A stretch of 40,242 nucleotides of DNA, taken from assembly GCA_016783225.1 (NCBI GenBank), contig JADHWZ010000001.1:1-40242 (forward strand). Direction: 5' to 3'. Shown here in pieces: positions 35,523 through 40,242 of the stretch; the first letter of the stretch is position 1, and the number at the start of each line of letters is the position of its first letter. The notes under the pieces were generated by a model. It did no database searches, was not told where the DNA came from, and saw only the letters and a program-made list of their open reading frames with translations. A program made the translations under genes and the position numbers. The DNA comes from Dehalococcoidia bacterium. GTDB lineage: Bacteria > Chloroflexota > Dehalococcoidia > GIF9 > UBA5620.

Positions 35523-36326
35523 ATGAGCAACAAGGAGTATGAATACCTAATCTATGAGAAAAAGGACGGGGTCGCCAGAATATTCTTCAACAACCCCAAG
35601 AGACTCAATGCGATGGGGGCGCCGATGCTTTCGGAGCTGAAGGATGCGCTCCTGGACGCACAGAGTGATGACAGCATAAAGGTTATAGTGCTTACCGGCG
35701 CGGGAGACAAGTCTTTTTCTGTAGGTCAGGATTTCAGTTTGCCGTTCGAAGGCATGGGCACTGCTATAGGTACATACAACTATTTGCGGAATGTCTGCTA
35801 CGAAGCCCACAGGCTGATGGAGAGGATGGAGAAGCCCATTATTGCTGCCGTCAACGGTCACTGCTTTGCGGGGGGTCTGGAGTTCGCCTTGGCCTGCGAT
35901 TTCATGATTGCCTCTGAGAATGCTACCTTCGGCATGCTTGAAGTCGGCTTGGGCATACTTCCCGGCTCCGGGGGGATTGTGCGTTTCTGTAAGGCTTTGC
36001 CAGCGAGAAAGGCCAGGGAACTGCTCTATACCGCCGGCCGATTCTCTGCCAAGGAGGCTGAGGCGATGGGGCTGGTGAACAAGGTAGTCCCACAAGATAA
36101 GTTGGAGGATGCTGTCAGGGAAATAACAGACAATATATGCAGCAAATCACCGCTTGCCATAAGACTGGCCAAGATGGTGGTCAATGCTGCTCTAGAAACG
36201 CCAGACATTGATGTTGCCCTGGCATTGGAGCGGTCAGCAGGCGGTCTGATTTCAGCTTCAGAGGATGCCAAAGAGGGACCAAGAGCCTTCATGGAGAAGA
36301 GGCCTCCGGAATTCAAAGGGCGGTAG
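35523..36326 (+). CDS. Enoyl-CoA hydratase/isomerase
   Basis: The start is ATG 35523 after CAGGAGGG; an extension to 35490 would begin with TTG and is disfavoured. The 267-aa crotonase-fold protein has the oxyanion-hole segment 'GDKSFSVGQDFS' and both catalytic glutamates of hydratases: Glu in 'AGGLEFALACD' and Glu in 'MLEVGLGILPGSGG'. It should hydrate trans-2-enoyl-CoA to 3-hydroxyacyl-CoA, acting after the dehydrogenase pair and before the SDR and thiolase. It lies 67 bases after livF, so transport and degradation genes are probably co-expressed. Confidence 0.92.
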   Translation: MSNKEYEYLIYEKKDGVARIFFNNPKRLNAMGAPMLSELKDALLDAQSDDSIKVIVLTGAGDKSFSVGQDFSLPFEGMGTAIGTYNYLRNVCYEAHRLMERMEKPIIAAVNGHCFAGGLEFALACDFMIASENATFGMLEVGLGILPGSGGIVRFCKALPARKARELLYTAGRFSAKEAEAMGLVNKVVPQDKLEDAVREITDNICSKSPLAIRLAKMVVNAALETPDIDVALALERSAGGLISASEDAKEGPRAFMEKRPPEFKGR

Positions 36327-36479
36327 GCATCTATTTCCGCTTTCTTGGACGTTTTCTTCTTGGTATGCTAAGAGAAGGGAGGGATAGGCACGTGACATGA
36401 TATGAGGTACGGTATTGTAGCTCAGTTGGTGAGCGTACAATATGCAGCACAGCGAATTCTAACGGAGGTTCATGTAAGA

Positions 36480-37655
36480 ATGAGCAAAGGGAAACTCGCA
36501 ATCGCTGGGATTGGTGAGGTGGCCACGGGGTGGTACCCCGATAGGGGCCAGTGGGACATGATTTATGAAACATGCATCGAAGCGATAAGAGATGCTGGCC
36601 TGGACAAGAACGACATAGAGGGCGTCATTAGTATCAACCCAATGGCTCAGCCAAGGCTTCAGTCGGAGATTGGCTTTGGGAAAATTCCAGAGGAGTTGGG
36701 GCTCAAAGGATGCAAGGAGCTTTGCATAGTCAACGCCGGGGGGTCGAGTTGTGTTGCCTCTCTGAGGATGGCAGAGCAGTGGGTAAACAGCGGTGTTGCA
36801 GACATTGTCCTTGTTCAGCACGTCACACAGCACTCGGCCATTCCACCTGATGATGCTATCAAATTCTTTGCTACTGCGGGTGTGGATCTACAGTGGGAAT
36901 ACCCGTTCGGCATGACATTCAATGGCCTTGTGGCGATTGCGGCAACCAGATACATGTACGAGACAGGGACTACTCCGGAGGAAGCTGCCGCGATAGTTGT
37001 AGCTCTGCGGAAGTGGTCAGAGCTGGACCCGCTCGCCATGACTCGAAAGCCAGCGACCATTGAGCAAGTTCTCGGCTCCAGGATGGTAAGCACACCTCTG
37101 CACGCTTGGGAGTGTAACCGGTTGGCGGATGGAGCGGCAGCAATGATTGTGACTACGCCCGATAGAGCCAGGAAACTGACCAAGACGCCTGTCTTCAAGC
37201 TCGGCGAAGGCGTAAGGTATACTCAGGCTACCATGACTCAACGCAGACAAACTCAGAGGAACCCAATCAAGGAAGCAGCTGACGATGCACTAGCCGAGGC
37301 TGGCCTTACGTTGAAAGACATGGATGCCCTGGAAGTCTATATGGCTTATCCTCTTGGGGTGGCTCGATTTCTTGAGGGACTCGGGATAGTGGAATACGGC
37401 AAGGCCGGCAAATTCATGATGGAAGGCGATACCTGGCCAGGAGGCAAGCTCCCTGTTTCCACTATAGGTGATGCCATAGGTCGAGGTCACACCGGCTCTG
37501 GTGTTGGATTCGCAACTTATGTGGAATGTGCACGGCAGATAATGGGCAGAGCTGGAGATAGGCAGATACCCAACTGCAGGTACGTTCTAACGAATGCCTC
37601 GGGTGGTTCTGGCATGAATATGGTAGTTACAGTATTTGGGAGGGACATACCATGA
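36480..37655 (+). CDS. SCP2-type thiolase
   Basis: The start is ATG 36480 after AACGGAGG; an in-frame extension to 36402 runs through a tRNA-like stretch and is rejected. The 391-aa product is a non-classical thiolase (COG0183, SCP2/acetyl-CoA acetyltransferase group). The nucleophile Cys91 is in 'NAGGSSCVASL', and the catalytic His337 is in 'GRGHTGSG'. The C-terminal motif is 'NASGGSGMN', without the second Cys of classical thiolases. Because Cys91 is retained, true thiolysis is more likely than the retro-aldol reaction of Ltp2-like proteins. Its end overlaps the DUF35 gene by ATGA, implying a complex like BbsAB (benzoylsuccinyl-CoA thiolase). Confidence 0.9.
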   Translation: MSKGKLAIAGIGEVATGWYPDRGQWDMIYETCIEAIRDAGLDKNDIEGVISINPMAQPRLQSEIGFGKIPEELGLKGCKELCIVNAGGSSCVASLRMAEQWVNSGVADIVLVQHVTQHSAIPPDDAIKFFATAGVDLQWEYPFGMTFNGLVAIAATRYMYETGTTPEEAAAIVVALRKWSELDPLAMTRKPATIEQVLGSRMVSTPLHAWECNRLADGAAAMIVTTPDRARKLTKTPVFKLGEGVRYTQATMTQRRQTQRNPIKEAADDALAEAGLTLKDMDALEVYMAYPLGVARFLEGLGIVEYGKAGKFMMEGDTWPGGKLPVSTIGDAIGRGHTGSGVGFATYVECARQIMGRAGDRQIPNCRYVLTNASGGSGMNMVVTVFGRDIP

Positions 37656-38065
37656 GTGAATACAGGAAGCCATTACCTGTCACCCAGCCATGGAGCGAAG
37701 AGTTCTGGAAGGGGACTAAACAGCACAGGTTCTTGATTCAACACTGTAACGACTGTGACACGAACATATTCTACCCGAGGAAGTTCTGCCCCGAGTGCTG
37801 GTCATCCAACCTCGGCTGGATTGAATCCAAAGGCAAAGGGAAACTGTGGAGTTACACCGTAACGATGTACGGCGTTGAGGAAAGGTTCATGGAAGACCTT
37901 CCCTATGTGTTGGCCTTGGTTGACCTGGACGAAGGCATCCGCGTGATGAGTAGAATTGTGAATTGCAGGCATGAGAACCTGAAATGTGACATGCCCGTGG
38001 AGGTAGTCTTCGAAGACGCAACTGATGAATTCACCTTGTTCTATTTCCAGCCGGCAAAGCACTAA
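37652..38065 (+). CDS. DUF35 zinc-ribbon/OB-fold acyl-CoA-binding protein (thiolase partner)
   Basis: A 137-aa protein whose N-terminal rubredoxin-like zinc ribbon has four cysteines, CNDC (32, 35) and CPEC (46, 49), joined by 'YPRKF'. The C-terminal OB-fold has 'GKGKLWSYTVTMYGV' and 'LPYVLALVDLDEG', typical of DUF35. Such proteins bind acyl-CoA and form complexes with SCP2-type thiolases or aldolases, for example BbsA with BbsB and ChsH2 with Ltp2. The ATGA overlap with the thiolase gene strongly supports a stable complex here. It has no catalytic residues of its own. Confidence 0.92.
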   Translation: MSEYRKPLPVTQPWSEEFWKGTKQHRFLIQHCNDCDTNIFYPRKFCPECWSSNLGWIESKGKGKLWSYTVTMYGVEERFMEDLPYVLALVDLDEGIRVMSRIVNCRHENLKCDMPVEVVFEDATDEFTLFYFQPAKH

Positions 38066-38205
38066 TATACCCGACGGCGTGAATGGTGCCGGGCGCGTTC
38101 TTGAGTACCAGGCGTCACTAGGCGTTGCCGCCGGCCGCCTGTGATTGATGCAACGCTTGTACTCTGTGGTAAAGCCAGAAAGGAGTTATTCTGTCTTTCA
38201 AGGGG

Positions 38206-39114
38206 ATGCTAGTGGGCGAAAGACTAGCCGGCAAAATCGCTGTAGTAACTGGAGCTGGAAGAGGAATTGGCAGGGCTGAGGCCTTGGCTCTAGCCGGTGA
38301 AGGTGCCAAGGTGATGGTCAATGATTTAGGAGTATCCATTGATGGCACAGGGGCTTCGGCTCTGCCCGCAGACGAGGTGGTGGCAGAGATCCGCAAGGGC
38401 GGTGGAGAAGCCATGGCCAGTTACGATTCAGTGGCTACCGCCAAGGGAGCCGATAGCATCATTAAAGCCGCAATTGACAACTTTGGAAGAATAGACATCC
38501 TGGTCAATAATGCGGGTGTCCTCAAAACACGGATGATTTTCAATATGAGTGACGAGGAATGGGATGACGTTGTGAGAGTCCACCTTTACGGTCATTTCTA
38601 TTGCACGAGGGCTGCGTGCAGATGGTTCAGGCAGCAGAGAAGCGGGAGAATTTTGAATACCTCCTCCCTTGCCGGATTAGGTGTACCCGGAGCGGTTGCG
38701 TATAGTGCTGCCAAGGAAGGGATCGTGGGGCTCACCCGGTCGGTGGCAAGGGAGATGGCAAGGTACAATGTAACTTGCAATGCTATTCGGCCTGAGGCAC
38801 TCACTCGGCTCGCCCAAGTAGTCCAGCCAAAGCGGGAAGAGAAGCAGGATAGGGTCCAGCACAAGACAGAATTCATGGCGGAAGTGGCGAGTGTAGGGGA
38901 AAGCCTGCCCGAGGATGTAGCACCACTCGTTGTCTGCTTGGCTTCCGATGAAGCTGCACACATAAACGGGCGCACCTTCTTGGTGCGCCGCGGAGAGGTT
39001 GCCTTATACTCCGAGCCAGCACCGCTGAAACCAGCCCGCAGAGATGGCACATGGACAGTCGATGAGCTAGCGCGTGCCCTTTCCCTAATGGAGATGCACG
39101 ATGACCTGGCTTGA
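38206..39114 (+). CDS. Short-chain dehydrogenase/reductase, multifunctional-enzyme-2-like
   Basis: A 302-aa SDR. The cofactor motif TGAGRGIG is at 15-22; 'VNDLGVSIDGTG' after the second strand, with Asp as the acidic residue, points to NAD and is typical of the 3-hydroxyacyl-CoA dehydrogenase domain of MFE-2/17-beta-HSD4-type enzymes. 'NNAG', 'NTSS' and Tyr166/Lys170 in 'YSAAK' complete the site. A C-terminal extension of about 50 residues after the Rossmann fold is unusual for FabG-like SDRs. The ATG at 38206 has AAGGGG very close; the AAAGGAG further up may serve an alternative start. It probably oxidises the 3-hydroxyacyl-CoA made by the hydratase, feeding the thiolase. Last gene of the island. 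Confidence 0.9.
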   Translation: MLVGERLAGKIAVVTGAGRGIGRAEALALAGEGAKVMVNDLGVSIDGTGASALPADEVVAEIRKGGGEAMASYDSVATAKGADSIIKAAIDNFGRIDILVNNAGVLKTRMIFNMSDEEWDDVVRVHLYGHFYCTRAACRWFRQQRSGRILNTSSLAGLGVPGAVAYSAAKEGIVGLTRSVAREMARYNVTCNAIRPEALTRLAQVVQPKREEKQDRVQHKTEFMAEVASVGESLPEDVAPLVVCLASDEAAHINGRTFLVRRGEVALYSEPAPLKPARRDGTWTVDELARALSLMEMHDDLA

Positions 39115-39202
39115 TTAATGCCAACTCATTCCAAGAAACTAGGGAGTATCGGTTACGCAATAGCGAACTAATTCTCCAAATAGTGTCACAAGGTACAGGT
39201 GT

Positions 39203-39224
39203 TTTGCTAACATTTTTGCTAACA
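39203..39224. repeat. Integrase-tail echo repeat (TGCTAACA tandem)
   Basis: TTTGCTAACATTTTTGCTAACA resembles 1875-1893, which lies in the integrase C-terminal coding region, and 39403-39413. Read on the minus strand it gives 'LLAKMLAK', like the 'SKMLAEG' of the integrase tail. It may be the scrap of a further integrase copy just inside the right island end. Confidence 0.5.
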
Positions 39225-39343
39225 AACTGCTTATCACGGGGTGATACCAGAGGACACTGATAGATACGGGCTGACCAACAGACCAGAAACCAGACGACAC
39301 TCCGTGTTATTCGGAAACACTAGGTGGTATGTTGGGTTTGTAT

Positions 39344-39386
39344 CTTTTAATCAGGGTGTCGCAGGTTCGAGCCCTGCGCGGCCTAC
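39344..39386 (+). repeat. Island attachment site attR (tRNA-Lys 3'-half duplicate)
   Basis: The second copy of the 43-bp repeat at 1813-1855, in the same orientation with one mismatch (G at 39378). It carries the anticodon loop, anticodon 3' strand, variable loop, T arm and 3' acceptor strand of tRNA-Lys but no 5' half, so it is not a functional tRNA. It marks the right end of the island. Confidence 0.88.
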
Positions 39387-39446
39387 TCTCGCCCTCCCCC
39401 TCGTTTGCTAACATTTTGCCGACATTTTCTTTTTCTCCTTGTACCG
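39344..39446 (-). pseudogene. C-terminal remnant of a second tRNA-Lys-reading integrase
   Basis: On the minus strand one frame reads 'NVGKMLANEGEGESRP' and then 'RRARTCDTLIK' through the attR copy. This parallels the left integrase tail 'DVSKMLAEGEETDGRP' plus 'CRARTCDTLIK', but with several substitutions and a 'GEGE' spacer, so it is a different, diverged integrase. No catalytic motifs are seen upstream; only the tail survives. It implies that the tRNA site was used before the present island arrived. Confidence 0.75.
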
Positions 39447-39724
39447 GCAACAGCAGGTTGTGTGAAAACTACCAGCAAATCACGAAAGTGGGGAGGGAGA
39501 GGACAACTACCCGGCTTCCGTCTATAATGTGGGAAGGTCATACCGACTAGTCCTGCCTTTCGGTCGCAATGTGGGAAGCAAATCTTCTCAGTTCGACTTT
39601 TCACACAGTCTGACATCGCTTGGCAAGCGGGCGCTGCTTGAAGATGAAAGCAGTGACATGAGGTCTGTGGATGCTACTGGAACCCATGAGACGAAGGGAC
39701 AAGGGTCACCGACTTGGAACGAGA

Positions 39725-39763
39725 AGGAAAAAGACAGGGGCAGGTCGTTAGACCTGCCCCTGT
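39725..39763 (-). terminator. Strong intrinsic terminator (minus strand)
   Basis: A perfect 13-bp stem (39734-39746 with 39751-39763) with a four-base loop and very high G+C, followed on the minus strand by CTTTTTCC. This is a textbook Rho-independent terminator. It lies about 40 bases after the TAG at 39806-39808, the natural end of the decayed surface-protein gene. Confidence 0.85.
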
Positions 39764-39805
39764 GTGTTGCCTCGGTTCGGCGCCGCGAATCTTTGCCAGC
39801 CGCAG

Positions 39806-40242
39806 CTAATAACCCACAACCCATCTCCTTGTCCAGGTTACCCACGCGATTGCCAGTATGACTAGAACTCCGCCCATAATCCCGCCGATGAGCCACACAT
39901 TGGCTGTGAACCCAGCTACTAGACGCTGTATTGTAGCGCGCTGGAACACAGAGCCAACAGCTAGAAATCCGGCAGAGCCTTAGGCGAGGACATATAGGCA
40001 ATTCTCGCAATAACTGGGAGTGAAGCTTACGGCGGATTTGCCCCCGGCCTAAGCAGATGTCCTAGCAATGGGTATCACACTGAACTTGCCTGTTAAACCG
40101 TCAATGGCGACTTGATACTCGCCGGGTGCGCCTGCGGTAGTGACGAACGTGACCTCTTGAGTCTCGCCCGGGCCTAGGGTTACTTGCTCCAAAGCCTTAG
40201 CTTGGTCATTTATCCTGAGCTCTATCCTGTGTTGGATGGTCT
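39806..40242 (-). pseudogene. Decayed repeat-domain surface protein with C-terminal membrane anchor (partial)
   Basis: Reading leftward from the window edge, one frame encodes a CARDB/Ig-like strand pattern ('ELRINDQAKALEQVTLGPGE', 'EVTFVTTAGAPGEYQVAIDG') ending 'FSVIP'. It then meets TAG at 40049-40051 and TAA at 39980-39982. The same frame continues to a clear membrane anchor, 'WLIGGIMGGVLVILAIAWV', followed by positive residues and a final TAG at 39806. A strong terminator stands right after that last stop. The full design, repeat domain plus anchor in one frame, suggests an originally intact gene with two nonsense lesions. The alternative is a shorter secreted protein ending at 40049. Confidence 0.65.

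Noticed and set aside
36402..36479. N-terminal extension of the thiolase
   Set aside because: The extra codons come from a tRNA-like stretch and lie before a strong AACGGAGG site that serves ATG 36480.
39588..40010. 140-aa minus-strand ORF near the right end
   Set aside because: It is out of frame with the decayed surface protein and runs across its terminator; the translation is not protein-like.
1..40242. CRISPR arrays, rRNA genes, riboswitches, phage structural or conjugation genes
   Set aside because: None was seen on either strand by reading; the island carries only metabolic cargo plus integrase and IS remnants.

Overview
The window looks like a chromosome segment from an anaerobic bacterium, most likely a sediment or subsurface Chloroflexota of the Dehalococcoidia type. 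This is inferred from Pro/Ala-rich lipoprotein linkers after the lipobox, a repeat-domain surface protein at the right end, and a set of strictly anaerobic-looking CoA, Fe-S and molybdenum enzymes. No rRNA or other phylogenetic marker is present, so the assignment is tentative.

Layout. Positions 3-1085 hold the end of a CrtI-like flavoprotein. A small hypothetical gene follows, then a complete tRNA-Lys (TTT) with its own promoter at 1739-1857. The 43 bp from the tRNA anticodon loop to just past the discriminator base (1813-1855) recur in direct orientation at 39344-39386 with one mismatch. A broken tyrosine integrase (1788-2531, minus strand) reads into the tRNA. These are the hallmarks of an integrative island of about 37.5 kb, so nearly the whole window is island cargo. 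Beyond the right repeat lie the tail of a second tRNA-reading integrase, a strong minus-strand terminator and a decayed membrane-anchored surface protein.

Cargo. Apart from a small tyrosine phosphatase at the left, all cargo genes from 3744 to 39114 are on the plus strand. They fall into blocks: (a) 3744-11930, CoA activation (orphan NDP-forming acyl-CoA ligase alpha subunit, fused class I CoA-transferase, SDR, lipoprotein, AMP-forming acyl-CoA synthetase); (b) 12039-16495, an Old Yellow Enzyme-like reductase and a complete TRAP transporter (DctP, DctQ, DctM); (c) 16725-24808, a dicluster ferredoxin-like protein, two paralogous molybdopterin oxidoreductases, a geranylgeranyl-reductase-like flavoprotein and an amidohydrolase-2 enzyme; (d) 25083-27458, a pair of acyl-CoA dehydrogenases; (e) 27658-35455, a PadR regulator and a Liv-type ABC transporter with an acyl-CoA synthetase inserted between its genes; (f) 35523-39114, enoyl-CoA hydratase, SCP2-type thiolase, DUF35 zinc-ribbon partner and a second SDR.

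How it may work (inference). Two uptake systems bring in one or more organic acids. These are activated to CoA thioesters by three or four alternative routes and processed by redox enzymes (molybdenum, flavin, OYE). They are then degraded by a complete beta-oxidation-like sequence: dehydrogenase pair, hydratase, SDR, thiolase plus DUF35. The last set resembles the bbs pathway for benzylsuccinate and the ChsE/ChsH/Ltp steroid side-chain modules, which suggests a cyclic, alkyl-aromatic or isoprenoid substrate; the actual substrate cannot be read from the sequence. A transposase-DctP chimeric pseudogene at 17934-18341 shows that a second TRAP gene set once sat in front of the molybdoenzymes.
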